NCBI GenBank assembly: GCA_964574935.1
Contig: CAZNOZ010000003.1
Location: 1-64,000 of the forward strand
Origin: JBBECE01 sp964574935
GTDB lineage: Bacteria > Pseudomonadota > Alphaproteobacteria > Rhizobiales > Devosiaceae
Length of the DNA: 64,000 nt
Direction of reading: 5' to 3'
The notes under the pieces were generated by a model. It had not been told where the DNA came from. It worked only from the letters and a program-made list of their open reading frames with translations, and searched no databases. The position numbers and the translations under genes are program-made. Below are positions 51,351 to 59,717 of this stretch, piece by piece; within the stretch, counting starts at the first letter, position 1; each line of letters opens with the position of its first letter.

Positions 51351-52844
51351 ATGAACCGGTTCGAGCCCGCACTTCAGTCCCATATCGCCGCTGACGCGCC
51401 GCCGGCCGCGATCGCCCTCGCCTCCGGGGGATCGACCGGGTTCGGCTATTCGGCCGCCGTGGTCTCGGGGCTGGCGCAGCTTTGCGAGGCGCTCCTGCTG
51501 GGGGCGCTGGGCGCGGTAATCTTCGCGGTCTATCTGCCGGACGGCGCGGTGCCGCTGTACGCCTCCTGCATCGTGGCGGTGATGGCGCTGCACAACGTCA
51601 CCGTCAACGCGCTCGGCATGTACAGGATCGCCGCCTACCGGCCGCTTTTCGAACAGATGGGCCGGGTGCTGGGCGCCTGGACGGCGATCTTCCTGCTGCT
51701 GATCGCCTTCGCCTTCCTGGCCAAGGTCTCCGACGCCTATTCGCGCGTGTGGATGGTGGGCTGGTATGCGAGCGGGTCGGTGGCGCTGGTTGCCTTCCGG
51801 CTCGGCATGCGGACGCTGGTGTTGCGCTGGACGCGCCAGGGACGGCTCCGGCGGCGCACCGCGATCGTCGGCGGCGGCGCCGACGCGCAGGCGCTGATCT
51901 CCCGGATCGGAGCGTCGGCCTACAACGACATCGAACTCGTCGGGCTGTTCGACGACCGCAACGAGGAGCGCTCGCCGGCCTGGGTGGGGCCCTATCCCAA
52001 GCTCGGCCGGGTCGCCGACGTGGTTGACTATGCGCGCGGCCACCGGCTCGATTTGATCATCGTTTCGCTGCCGCCGACCGCCGAGACACGGGTGCTCGAA
52101 ATGCTCAAGGAGCTCTGGGTGCTGCCGGTCGACATCCGGCTCAGCGCCCATCTGAGCAAGCTCAGATTCGCGGCGCGGGCCTATTCGTTCGTTGGCGACC
52201 TGCCGCTGTTCGACGTCATCGACAAGCCGATCTCGGACTGGAACGTCATCGTCAAGTGGCTGTTCGACAAATCGGTGGCGCTGGCGGCGCTGGTGGCGTT
52301 GTCGCCGGTTCTGATCGCCACGGCGCTGGCGGTGAAGGTCACCAGCGGCGGGCCGGTGCTGTTCCGGCAGAAGCGTCTGGGCTTCAACAACGAGCTCATC
52401 GAGGTCTTCAAGTTTCGCTCGATGTATCTCGACGAGACCGACGCCGACGCCGACAGGCTGGTGACCAGGGACGATCCGCGGGTGACCCCGGTGGGGAAGT
52501 TCATCCGCATGACCTCGATCGACGAGCTGCCGCAACTCATCAACGTCGTGCGGGGCGAGCTGTCGATCGTCGGCCCGCGCCCGCATGCGCTGAAGGCGAA
52601 GGCCGCCGACAAGCTCTATCACGAAGCGGTCGACGGCTACTTCGCGCGCCACCGGGTGAAGCCCGGGATTACCGGCTGGGCGCAGATCAACGGCTGGCGC
52701 GGCGAGACCAATACGCTCGACAAGATCACCCAGCGGGTCAATCACGATCTGTACTACATCGAGAACTGGTCGATCCTGCTCGATGTGTACATTCTGCTGA
52801 TGACGCCGTTGGCGCTGGTCGGCGGCAAGTCCCGGGCCTACTAG
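51351..52844 (+). CDS. Undecaprenyl-phosphate sugar phosphotransferase (WbaP/ExoY-type polyprenyl transferase)
   Basis: Starts EPS repeat-unit assembly by moving a sugar-1-phosphate to undecaprenyl phosphate. 497 residues: four N-terminal membrane helices, a CoA-binding-like central domain (AIVGGGADAQALI), one more helix (VALAALVALSPVLIATALA), then the catalytic bacterial sugar transferase domain with FRQKRLGFNN, FKFRSMY, RMTSIDELPQLINV, GELSIVGPRPHA and KPGITGWAQINGWRGET. The motif set matches the undecaprenyl-phosphate glucose phosphotransferase subgroup. First gene after the CtrA-like box; followed by the O-antigen ligase-like gene after 9 bp. Confidence 0.92.
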   Translation: MNRFEPALQSHIAADAPPAAIALASGGSTGFGYSAAVVSGLAQLCEALLLGALGAVIFAVYLPDGAVPLYASCIVAVMALHNVTVNALGMYRIAAYRPLFEQMGRVLGAWTAIFLLLIAFAFLAKVSDAYSRVWMVGWYASGSVALVAFRLGMRTLVLRWTRQGRLRRRTAIVGGGADAQALISRIGASAYNDIELVGLFDDRNEERSPAWVGPYPKLGRVADVVDYARGHRLDLIIVSLPPTAETRVLEMLKELWVLPVDIRLSAHLSKLRFAARAYSFVGDLPLFDVIDKPISDWNVIVKWLFDKSVALAALVALSPVLIATALAVKVTSGGPVLFRQKRLGFNNELIEVFKFRSMYLDETDADADRLVTRDDPRVTPVGKFIRMTSIDELPQLINVVRGELSIVGPRPHALKAKAADKLYHEAVDGYFARHRVKPGITGWAQINGWRGETNTLDKITQRVNHDLYYIENWSILLDVYILLMTPLALVGGKSRAY

Positions 52845-52853
52845 GAGGCCCCG

Positions 52854-54122
52854 GTGAGCGCGCTCAGTTTCACCGCCGGCGCCGCCCTGCCGCCCAAGGG
52901 CGGTCAGATCGCCATGACGGGGCGCCTGGCGCTCGCGGTGATGGTGCCGGTGTGGATTTTCTCGGGCGGTTTCGTGTGGATCGAGCCGAGCCCCTACGAG
53001 GTCATGTTCGCGATCGTGATGGGGCTGGTGGCGATCGCCGGCATCCCGATCGATCCGAAAACGCGAAACCTGATCGCGGTGATCGTGGTGTTCCTGCCCG
53101 CCGCGATGATCGCGGCGGCGCGGGTGCGGTTCACCCCCGTCACCGACGCGGTGATCTATTCGTCAGTCACGGTGTTCCTGCTGCTGACCGCCTTCGTCGC
53201 CGCCAACTACATCGCCGAGGCGCCTTTCGCGCGCATGCGGGTGATCAACTCCGCCTATGTCGCCATCGCGGTCGTGGTCGCGCTGATCGGGATTTTGGCC
53301 TACATCGGAATGCTGCCGGGCGAGGACGTGTTTCTGAAATTCGGCCGCGCCAAGGCGACATTCAAGGACCCGAACGTCTACGGGCCGTTCCTGCTGTATC
53401 CGGCGGCGGTGGTGTTGCAGCGAATCTTGTTGGGCAACGCCCGGCAGATCGCGATCAACGCCGCCATCCTTCTGGTCCTGTTCGTGGGGATTTTCGTGTC
53501 GTTCTCGCGCGGGGCGTGGGGGCATTTCGCGGCGACCTCGGCGATCGTTTTTCTCGGCGTCTACTTCCTGGCCGCCAACCCCCGCCAGCGCACCCGGATG
53601 GTGCTGATCGGCGCCATCGGGGCCGTCGCCCTGGCGCTGGTGCTGGCCGGCCTGCTGACGCTGGAGCCGGTGCGGCACCTGTTCGCGGTCAGGGCGGAGC
53701 TCGTCCAGGACTACGATACCGGGGCGTTCGGGCGCTTCGGCCGGCAGGCCTACGCGGTCGTCGTGGCGCTAAACGATCCCCTGGGGATGGGGCCGATGCA
53801 GTTCGGCCGGCTGCGGGTCGGCGAGGAGCCGCACAACACCTATCTCAAAGTGCTGATCGCCTACGGCTGGGCGGGCGGATTCGCGATCATCTGGTTGACG
53901 GCGATGACGATCTGGCGGGCCGTCAAGTCGCTGGCGATCCCGTCGCCGAACCGGCTGCTGCTGATCCCGGCGGTGGCGACCTTCGTGCCGCTGATGACCG
54001 AAGCGGCGATCATCGATATCGACCACTGGCGGCACTTCTTCCTGCTGATCGGTCTGATCTGGGGGGTGACGGCGGGATATGGGCGCCTCGGCGAGACGCA
54101 GCGGGCCGGCGCCCTGCCCTGA
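52854..54122 (+). CDS. O-antigen ligase/Wzy-like polymerase
   Basis: 422-residue membrane protein with about 11 helices and a long periplasmic loop. It has the Wzy_C-family appearance: KDPNVYGPFLLYPA, SFSRGAWGHF, GMGPMQFGRL and EPHNTYLKVLIAYGWAG. Predicted to polymerise or ligate the EPS repeat unit on the periplasmic face. GTG start after AGGAGGC. It probably shares an operon with the phosphotransferase; convergent with the kinase-like gene (4 bp). Confidence 0.87.
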   Translation: MSALSFTAGAALPPKGGQIAMTGRLALAVMVPVWIFSGGFVWIEPSPYEVMFAIVMGLVAIAGIPIDPKTRNLIAVIVVFLPAAMIAAARVRFTPVTDAVIYSSVTVFLLLTAFVAANYIAEAPFARMRVINSAYVAIAVVVALIGILAYIGMLPGEDVFLKFGRAKATFKDPNVYGPFLLYPAAVVLQRILLGNARQIAINAAILLVLFVGIFVSFSRGAWGHFAATSAIVFLGVYFLAANPRQRTRMVLIGAIGAVALALVLAGLLTLEPVRHLFAVRAELVQDYDTGAFGRFGRQAYAVVVALNDPLGMGPMQFGRLRVGEEPHNTYLKVLIAYGWAGGFAIIWLTAMTIWRAVKSLAIPSPNRLLLIPAVATFVPLMTEAAIIDIDHWRHFFLLIGLIWGVTAGYGRLGETQRAGALP

Positions 54123-54125
54123 GAC

Positions 54126-55193
54126 CTAGCTCAGCCGGCTCAAAAACCGCTCGGCGAGCCGCGCGCTGCCGGCCGCGAAATCCCCCAGATGGGCGTCGGC
54201 GAGCGGCGTTTCGGAATGCGCGTTCAGCCAGGCGAGCAGCTGCAGCCGCCGGAGCATGATCAGGGTATCGGCCTCGGCCACATCGGCGGTCGGCAGGTGG
54301 CGGTGGCGAAGGTAGCCGTCCAGCCAGGCGGCCCGCAGCGCCTCGGCGATCGGCCGGGCTTCGAGATACGACAAGGACGCGGCGAGATCGTACAAATGCC
54401 AGGAGTGGCACGCGTCGTCGAAATCGATGACCGTCAGCGCGCTGCCGTCGCGCAACAGGTTGTCGCCGTACATATCGGCATGAATGAGCCCGAAACGGCG
54501 CGACCCGGTGCCGAACGCATCCAGACGCCGCCGCACCAGGGCCAGCGCCCGCTCGAGCAGCGAGTCGATGGCAGGGTCGATGGCCGGGTCGACGCCCGGC
54601 GCGCCCCGCCAGCGGTCCCGGGGGGTGCGGAGCGACAGGATCGATTGGGCCAAGACGTGCGGGCGGGTGAAGCCGCGCGGCGGCGTCCAGCGGGCGGTCT
54701 CGAGATGCGCCCGGGCGGCGATTTCGCCGAGCCGCCCGAACAGCGCTTCGTCGCTCCCCGCCACGCCGACCAGGGTGCCCGGGGCTTCGTCGAACAACAC
54801 CAGCACGCTCTCCGGCCGGTCTCCCAAGCCGAGTTTTGCGGTGTGCACGAGTTCACCGTCATCACAAGCGATCGGGGCCGGCGCCGGCGCCACGTTGCGG
54901 CGAAACAGTTCGAGGAAGGCGAGTTCGGAGCGGACCTCGTCGCGGGTCCGCTCGCCCGGCCGGCTGACCCGCAGGATGGCGCGTGTGCCATCGGGCGCGC
55001 GCACCCGATAGGTCGCGTTCTCGGAGACGTGCAACAGGCGCAGCCCGGCGCCCCGCATCCCGGGCCAGCGGGCCAGCGCCGCCTGCAGGCGGGTGACGTC
55101 GATGTCGTGGGCGGGGGGCGGCGCCAGCCGCTGCGGCGGTGACGGGGCGCCCGCCGAGGCGCCATCGCCCATGCTGGCCGGCTTCGGCGGCAT
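54126..55193 (-). CDS. Aminoglycoside-phosphotransferase-fold kinase family protein
   Basis: 355-residue protein of the APH/choline-kinase superfamily. Brenner motif HADMYGDNLL and metal-binding VIDFDDACHSW are intact, and an ATP-binding N-lobe is present. Similar to the SrkA/homoserine kinase-like group; substrate unknown, resistance unlikely. A tandem DPAI duplication reads VDPAIDPAIDS. It follows a small periplasmic-protein gene by 6 bp and may be cotranscribed with it. Confidence 0.82.
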   Translation of the reverse strand: MPPKPASMGDGASAGAPSPPQRLAPPPAHDIDVTRLQAALARWPGMRGAGLRLLHVSENATYRVRAPDGTRAILRVSRPGERTRDEVRSELAFLELFRRNVAPAPAPIACDDGELVHTAKLGLGDRPESVLVLFDEAPGTLVGVAGSDEALFGRLGEIAARAHLETARWTPPRGFTRPHVLAQSILSLRTPRDRWRGAPGVDPAIDPAIDSLLERALALVRRRLDAFGTGSRRFGLIHADMYGDNLLRDGSALTVIDFDDACHSWHLYDLAASLSYLEARPIAEALRAAWLDGYLRHRHLPTADVAEADTLIMLRRLQLLAWLNAHSETPLADAHLGDFAAGSARLAERFLSRLS

Positions 55194-55199
55194 CGGGAG

Positions 55200-55658
55200 C
55201 TAGAAGCTCTCCAGGATCATCTGGGCGTCGCAATTGGCGGCGCCATAGGTGCCGATCCAGATGTCGTACCAGCCCTCGGAGGGGTGGTTGAGATGGATCC
55301 GCGCGTCGCCCGCCCCGGCGTCGTCGTCGTCATAGTACCAGTTGCCGTTGGCGGTATTGATCAGGAGCACCGAGTCGCATTCCGACAGGATCCGGATTTC
55401 GAGCGCATAGCCCTGCGTCTTGGAGTAGAAGAGCTCGAAATCGGGCGCCGGCGCGACGTAGCCGGTCGGCGTGCCGAGGCCCGGAAAGCGGCATTTCTCA
55501 AGGTTCTGCGTGCCCCCGGCGATGACGCCGAAGGCCTTGGCCTGATAGAGTTCTGCGGCCGAGTAGTAGAGTTCCCTGCCGCTGAGCTGGTAGTCGGGGC
55601 AGGCTTCGGCCGCCCCCATCGTCAGCGCCAAGGCGAGCGCCGCGAACATCGCCCTCAT
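55200..55658 (-). CDS. Small periplasmic protein, unknown function
   Basis: 152 residues with a signal peptide (cleavage near GAAEA-CP). The mature part has Cys near both ends (ACPDYQL, KCRF, SECDS, NCDAQM), and its C-terminal half (SVLLINTANGNWYYDDDDAGAGDARI... YDIWIGTY) looks like the pre-peptidase/PPC-type beta-sandwich. Upstream of the kinase-like gene, same strand. No family is recognised with confidence. Confidence 0.72.
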   Translation of the reverse strand: MRAMFAALALALTMGAAEACPDYQLSGRELYYSAAELYQAKAFGVIAGGTQNLEKCRFPGLGTPTGYVAPAPDFELFYSKTQGYALEIRILSECDSVLLINTANGNWYYDDDDAGAGDARIHLNHPSEGWYDIWIGTYGAANCDAQMILESF

Positions 55659-55703
55659 GGCTTTTCCCCTTGATCGGGCCAGCGCCGCCGGCGCCGGCGA
55701 AAC

Positions 55704-55780
55704 TGGTCGGAGCGGCCGGATTCGAACCGGCGACCTTCTGACCCCCAGTCAGATGCGCTACCGGACTGCGCTACGCCCCG
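55704..55780 (-). tRNA. tRNA-Pro (anticodon GGG)
   Basis: 77-nt cloverleaf on the minus strand: acceptor CGGGGCG/CGCTCCG with one G-T pair, discriminator A, encoded CCA; anticodon arm TCTGA-CTGGGGG-TCAGA (anticodon GGG); T-arm GCCGGTTCGAATCCGGC. It is the second Pro tRNA in the window. Confidence 0.95.
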
Positions 55781-55950
55781 GTGGAGATTTGATATTTAGT
55801 TTGATCGGGCCGCGCAAGGCCAGCGGCGGCGGCGGCGGCTTCCAACCACGCGTAAGGAGCGGAGCTGGCACGGAACAGCCCGGAACTCCGACCATTGTTC
55901 CCACTGCGATCGACATGGCATCACCTGCGAACAAAGGGCGCGAAATGAAA

Positions 55951-55970
55951 GGCCCCGCCGAAGCGGGGCC
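55951..55970 (-). terminator. Rho-independent-type terminator of the outer-membrane barrel gene
   Basis: On the minus strand GGCCCCGC-TTCG-GCGGGGCC is a perfect 8-bp stem with a stable TTCG loop, followed by TTTCATTT, 30 bp after the stop of the Omp25-like gene. It fits intrinsic termination well. Confidence 0.7.
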
Positions 55971-56000
55971 GTTCCTCGCCGTCTCGCGGATTCCGGTTCG

Positions 56001-56573
56001 CTAGTTGAAGCCCCAAACGATGCCCGTGCCGACCGAGATATTGGCGATGGGATACTGCAACGCCCGCGACCATTGCAGGTGCGTGCGCCAGCGGAGGTTG
56101 TCGTTCATGGCAACTTCGACACCGGAGGCGATGGCGCCGTAGGCAGCCCAGGGCGTCTCATCGACAAATCTCGTCGTGCCAACGCCCGCCGCACCGTAGA
56201 TCATCACGCCGTCCGTCACCTCGGTACCGATGCGGGCCATGGCCTGGAACGTGATCTTGTAGACATCGGGTTCCTGGGCAATGGGCCAGTACACGAACAT
56301 CTTGTCGATGCCGTAAATGACGTTGCCGCTCTGCCAGTTGTAGCCGAAGACCTTGGCCACGCCGAACCCGTTTTCGGAGCACTCGAAGCAGCCGGTCTCA
56401 TAAACGTGCGTGCCCACGCCCAGCACGCCGAAATAGAACCCGCTCCAGTCGGTCGCCTTTCCCGGCTCGGAATAGGTGGAAGTCGTAGTGGCGTAGAGGT
56501 CGGTTGCGAATGCCGACGTGCCCATGGCCAGCGCGGCGAAAGTCCCCAGGATGATCGTTTTGAGAGTGCGCAG
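56001..56573 (-). CDS. Small outer-membrane beta-barrel protein (Omp25-like), possible CTG start
   Basis: About 190 residues: signal peptide (RTLKTIILGTFAALAMGTSAFA), a short disordered stretch, then alternating beta-strand pattern ending in aromatic GIVWGFN, as in small porin/opacity-type barrels (Omp25 family). No ATG precedes the signal peptide. A CTG 7 bp after AAGGA gives a perfect signal sequence; a TTG ten codons upstream would add a charged segment without ribosome site. I take CTG as the likely start. Ends with a strong terminator. Confidence 0.72.
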   Translation of the reverse strand: MRTLKTIILGTFAALAMGTSAFATDLYATTTSTYSEPGKATDWSGFYFGVLGVGTHVYETGCFECSENGFGVAKVFGYNWQSGNVIYGIDKMFVYWPIAQEPDVYKITFQAMARIGTEVTDGVMIYGAAGVGTTRFVDETPWAAYGAIASGVEVAMNDNLRWRTHLQWSRALQYPIANISVGTGIVWGFN

Positions 56574-56940
56574 GGCGCCGTCCTTTGTTTCGGAATCGTG
56601 CAACTACCCTACATAGCATGGGACGCGAACGGCAAGTGACAATGGGACGCAACCCGTGATCCTTGGGCAACATTGAACGACATAATGGCGCTAATTGGCG
56701 GCGTGGGTGCGGCAACGCAACCATATTTGCCCGTCTCGAGCGGTCACTTGCACGCACGGCCCGCGTGATGATTCGGGCTCCCGAATCCTCGACGCTCGCG
56801 GATCGGCTGCGCCAGGGTGCGGCTGGCGTCCGCGATCGTCCGTGCGCACGCGCCGATGCAGAAGACCGCGGATCTTGGAGGCGACGCGCTGGACCGGATC
56901 ACCGGCGTAAGCTACCAGCGCTGCGACCGTCGGAACCGGC
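56574..56940. other. Intergenic region between barrel gene and diheme cytochrome gene
   Basis: About 365 bp without convincing genes; open frames here are short and of shadow quality. It should hold the promoter of the barrel gene. The words TACATAGCATGG and CCTACATAGC near 56610-56625 could be -10-like on the minus strand. Nothing else recognised. Confidence 0.45.
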
Positions 56941-57843
56941 CTAACGCTCGCCGGTCTTCTTGGCAGGCAGGCTCTTCAGGAACGCGTACAGATCCGAAAT
57001 CTCGGCGTCGCTCATTTCCCCTAGAACCGCAGCGGGCATCGCGTCGCTGATGGCGCTGCCGTCCGGCCGCTTGCCGCTGCGGAACATTGCGGCGAGCGCC
57101 TCCGCCGAAGGGTAGCGATCGAGCACGCCGCCCTCGCCCGGCGTCAGATTCGCCGCCGGCGGCCAGTTCGGAGAGCCCCCGGCGATGGGACCGCCGCTGA
57201 AGGAGTCGTTATGGCATCCCTTGCAGATTTCGGCGACATACGCGCCGGCGGCGAGCCGGTCTGTCGGAGCCGGTGGCTGTTGCGGGGCAAGGGTGTGATC
57301 GATCTTCTCGGCCGCATCCTGAATCATCCCGGCCGCGTACAGGAGCCGCATGGGCAACGGAATGTCGAATTCCGCTCCGGTGCCCTCGACCGCCGGCAGC
57401 GATCGAACATAGGCAGCAATCGCGCCGACGTCGGCATCGGTGAACCGGTCGAAGTCCTCGCTCGGCATGATCAGCAGGGGCTCGCCATTCGGCTTGACGC
57501 CGTGGCGGATCGTGCGCACCCAGTCCTCGGCCGCATAGCCCACGGTGACGCTGCCGGGGCCAGGGGAAATGTGCGGAGACTTGGCGCGCAAGCCGCTTTC
57601 GTCGAGGAACACCCGGCCGCCGCCGTCCGATCCGTGGCAATCGGCGCAGCCGCGCGAGCGGAAGAGATAGCGGCCGCGCTCCAGAGCCGCCTGATCGGTG
57701 GGGATGACGATCGAATCCACCGCCACCTCGACCAAGCGGTGCCTTTTGATCTCACTTCCGAACTGCGCAAAGGCAGCCAGCGCCACAATGATGGCGACCA
57801 GCCCTCCGATCACCCATATGCCGATTTTGGTGCGAAGATGCAT
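56941..57843 (-). CDS. Diheme c-type cytochrome, membrane-anchored
   Basis: 300 residues with an N-terminal uncleaved or cleavable membrane helix (residues 8-26), then two cytochrome c domains carrying CADCH (about 67-71) and CKGCH (about 211-215). Each has a distal Met candidate (LLIMPSED, SDAMPAAV). Resembles the subunits of alcohol/aldehyde dehydrogenase or gluconate dehydrogenase complexes, but no flavoprotein or quinoprotein partner is beside it. Electron carrier in the periplasm; partner unknown. Confidence 0.87.
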   Translation of the reverse strand: MHLRTKIGIWVIGGLVAIIVALAAFAQFGSEIKRHRLVEVAVDSIVIPTDQAALERGRYLFRSRGCADCHGSDGGGRVFLDESGLRAKSPHISPGPGSVTVGYAAEDWVRTIRHGVKPNGEPLLIMPSEDFDRFTDADVGAIAAYVRSLPAVEGTGAEFDIPLPMRLLYAAGMIQDAAEKIDHTLAPQQPPAPTDRLAAGAYVAEICKGCHNDSFSGGPIAGGSPNWPPAANLTPGEGGVLDRYPSAEALAAMFRSGKRPDGSAISDAMPAAVLGEMSDAEISDLYAFLKSLPAKKTGER

Positions 57844-57876
57844 GTCGTCCTCACCGGTGCGGGAGTCGGCGGCCGA

Positions 57877-58320
57877 TCAGCTCTCTTCGCGGGCGTGCTC
57901 GAGCAAACGCTTGCATTCGAGCATTTCCCTGAGGGCCTCGTTGAGCCGGGCCCGCGAATACGGATCGATCGAGGGGTTGGCGGGCCCGTCCGGCCGGATG
58001 AACTCGGCGTCGTCGCCGGCAACCCCGGGCGCGATCGGCTCGATCGACCCGGTCTGGCCGATGGCGATGACATGGCGGGCGCCCTGATCGCGGAGAATCT
58101 TCTGGACCCCCTTGATCGTAAAGCCCTGATCGTAAAGCAAAAAGCGGATGCCGCGCAGGAGCTGCACGTCGTCGGGGCGATAGTAGCGGCGCCCGCCGCC
58201 GCGCTTGAGCGGCTTGATCTGGCCGAAGCGGGTCTCCCAAAAGCGCAGCACATGCTGCGGGAGCGCCAGCTCCTTGGCCGCCTCGGAAATGGTGCGAAAC
58301 GCGTCCGGAGATTTGTCCAC
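57877..58320 (-). CDS. MerR-family transcriptional regulator
   Basis: 147 residues with an N-terminal MerR helix-turn-helix (ISEAAKELALPQHVLRFWETRFGQIKPLKRGGGRRYYRPDDVQLL) and a short C-terminal acidic region ending in a coiled-coil-like tail. The lack of Cys excludes a metal-sensing MerR of the classical kind. GTG start. Position downstream of ihfA is conserved in Rhizobiales; often called a MerR protein next to plsX-fabH-ihfA. Confidence 0.9.
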   Translation of the reverse strand: MDKSPDAFRTISEAAKELALPQHVLRFWETRFGQIKPLKRGGGRRYYRPDDVQLLRGIRFLLYDQGFTIKGVQKILRDQGARHVIAIGQTGSIEPIAPGVAGDDAEFIRPDGPANPSIDPYSRARLNEALREMLECKRLLEHAREES

Positions 58321-58342
58321 GGTCAGTTCTAACTATCAAAAA

Positions 58343-58657
58343 CTATTTGATTCCAGAGCCGACCATAGATTTGTTGATTTTGGTTTTCAACACGTTGGAT
58401 GGCTTAAACACAAGAACCCTGCGCGGCAGGATGGGGACTTCCTCGCCGGTTTTGGGATTGCGTCCAATGCGCTGATTTTTCGAACGGACCTGAAACGAGC
58501 CAAAGGAGGACAACTTGACGTTGTTGCCGTCCACCAGAGAGTCGCTGATAAGATCAAGTACCCGTTCGACCAGTTCTGCAGATTCTGTCCTGGAAAGCCC
58601 AACCGCTTGATAGACGGCCTCACCGAGATCGGCCCGCGTCACCGTTTTTCCGGCCAT
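58343..58657 (-). CDS. ihfA: Integration host factor subunit alpha
   Basis: DNA-bending protein that pairs with IhfB in recombination, replication and transcription. 104 residues: MAGKTVTRADLGEAVYQAVGLSR start, FGSFQVRSKNQRIGRNPKTGEEVPI (DNA-clasping arm with the conserved RNPKTG) and a C-terminal RRVLVFKPSNVLK. It lies between fabH and merR, each on the same strand, with its own promoter upstream. Confidence 0.96.
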   Translation of the reverse strand: MAGKTVTRADLGEAVYQAVGLSRTESAELVERVLDLISDSLVDGNNVKLSSFGSFQVRSKNQRIGRNPKTGEEVPILPRRVLVFKPSNVLKTKINKSMVGSGIK

Positions 58658-58694
58658 GCCCCCGCACCCTCTGCCTGCCCCAAGACAAAAAAAC

Positions 58695-58723
58695 ACACTA
58701 GTGGCCGCCTCGTCGGCGGTCAA
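58695..58723 (-). promoter_or_regulatory. Candidate promoter of ihfA
   Basis: Minus-strand TTGACC (58718-58723), 17 bp, TAGTGT (58695-58700), about 40 bp before the ATG. Same layout as the rplM promoter. A CCGCC-GACGA-GGCGG stem-loop overlaps the spacer. Confidence 0.5.
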
Positions 58724-58742
58724 TGTGGGCAATTGTCCGGTA

Positions 58743-59717
58743 CTACCAGCGAATTAGCGAGGCGCCCCAGGTGAATCCGCCGCCCATGGCCTCGATCATA
58801 ACAAGGTCGCCGCGCTTGATGCGGCCGTCATGGACGGCGGTGTCGAGAGCCAGCGGGACCGAGGCCGCCGAAGTATTGGCGTGCCGGTCGATGGTGACGA
58901 CCGTCTTGTCGAGCGGAATGCCCAGGCGCTTGCTGGCGGCGTCGATGATGCGCCTGTTGGCCTGGTGGGGGACGAACCAGTCGAGATCGTCGGCGCAATA
59001 GCCGGCGTCCTGGAAGGCGCCGGAGACCACGTCCGACATCATCCCGACGGCGTGCCGGAAGACCTCCCGGCCCTGCATCTGCACCAGCCCGGCGCTGCGG
59101 GTGAGCGAGGTGCCGCCGTCGGTATAGAGCTTGTCCCAATGGCTGCCGTCGGCGCGCAGCCGGCTGGCCAGCACCCCGCGGCCATCGGCTTCGGCCTCGG
59201 GCACCGCCTCGAGCACGATGGCGCCGGCGCCGTCGCCGAACAAGACGCAGGTGGCGCGGTCGGTCCAGTCGAGGATGCGCGTGATGGTCTCGGCGCCGAT
59301 GACCAGGGCGCGGCTGCCCATGGAGTTCTTGAACAGGGAGTCCGCGGTCGCCACCGAATAGACGAAACCCGTGCACACCGCCTGCAGGTCGAAGGCAAAG
59401 CCCTCGCCGATGCCCAGCTCCTCCTGGACCAGCGCCGCGGTGGCCGGGAAGGTGCGGTCCGGCGTCGTGGTGGCGACGATGATCAGATCGATCTCGGCGG
59501 GCTCCATTTCGGCCGCCGCCAGTGCCTGACGGGCCGCGTGCAGGGCCAATGTCGAGGTCGTCTCGCCGTCCGCCGCCACCCGCCGCTCGGAGATGCCGGT
59601 GCGCTGGACGATCCACTGGTCGGAGGTGTCGACAATTTTCGAAAGATCGTCGTTGGTCAGCACCCGCTCGGGCAGATAGCTGCCGACGCCTCTGACAATG
59701 GAGCGCACGCCGCTCAC
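58743..59717 (-). CDS. fabH: Beta-ketoacyl-ACP synthase III
   Basis: Starts fatty-acid synthesis by condensing acetyl-CoA with malonyl-ACP. 324 residues; catalytic triad Cys in LQAVCTGFVYSV, His in WFVPHQANRRII, and Asn in RHANTSAASVPLAL, with the final GGGFTWGASLIRW. The start is GTG, overlapping the plsX stop (GTGA); a second GTG nine bases on is possible. Part of plsX-fabH-ihfA. Confidence 0.95.
   Translation of the reverse strand: MSGVRSIVRGVGSYLPERVLTNDDLSKIVDTSDQWIVQRTGISERRVAADGETTSTLALHAARQALAAAEMEPAEIDLIIVATTTPDRTFPATAALVQEELGIGEGFAFDLQAVCTGFVYSVATADSLFKNSMGSRALVIGAETITRILDWTDRATCVLFGDGAGAIVLEAVPEAEADGRGVLASRLRADGSHWDKLYTDGGTSLTRSAGLVQMQGREVFRHAVGMMSDVVSGAFQDAGYCADDLDWFVPHQANRRIIDAASKRLGIPLDKTVVTIDRHANTSAASVPLALDTAVHDGRIKRGDLVMIEAMGGGFTWGASLIRW

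Noticed and set aside
56663..56944. 93-codon open frame on the plus strand
   Set aside because: Composition looks like an out-of-frame shadow (Arg/Ala-rich, no recognisable motif), and it runs into the 3' end of the cytochrome gene.
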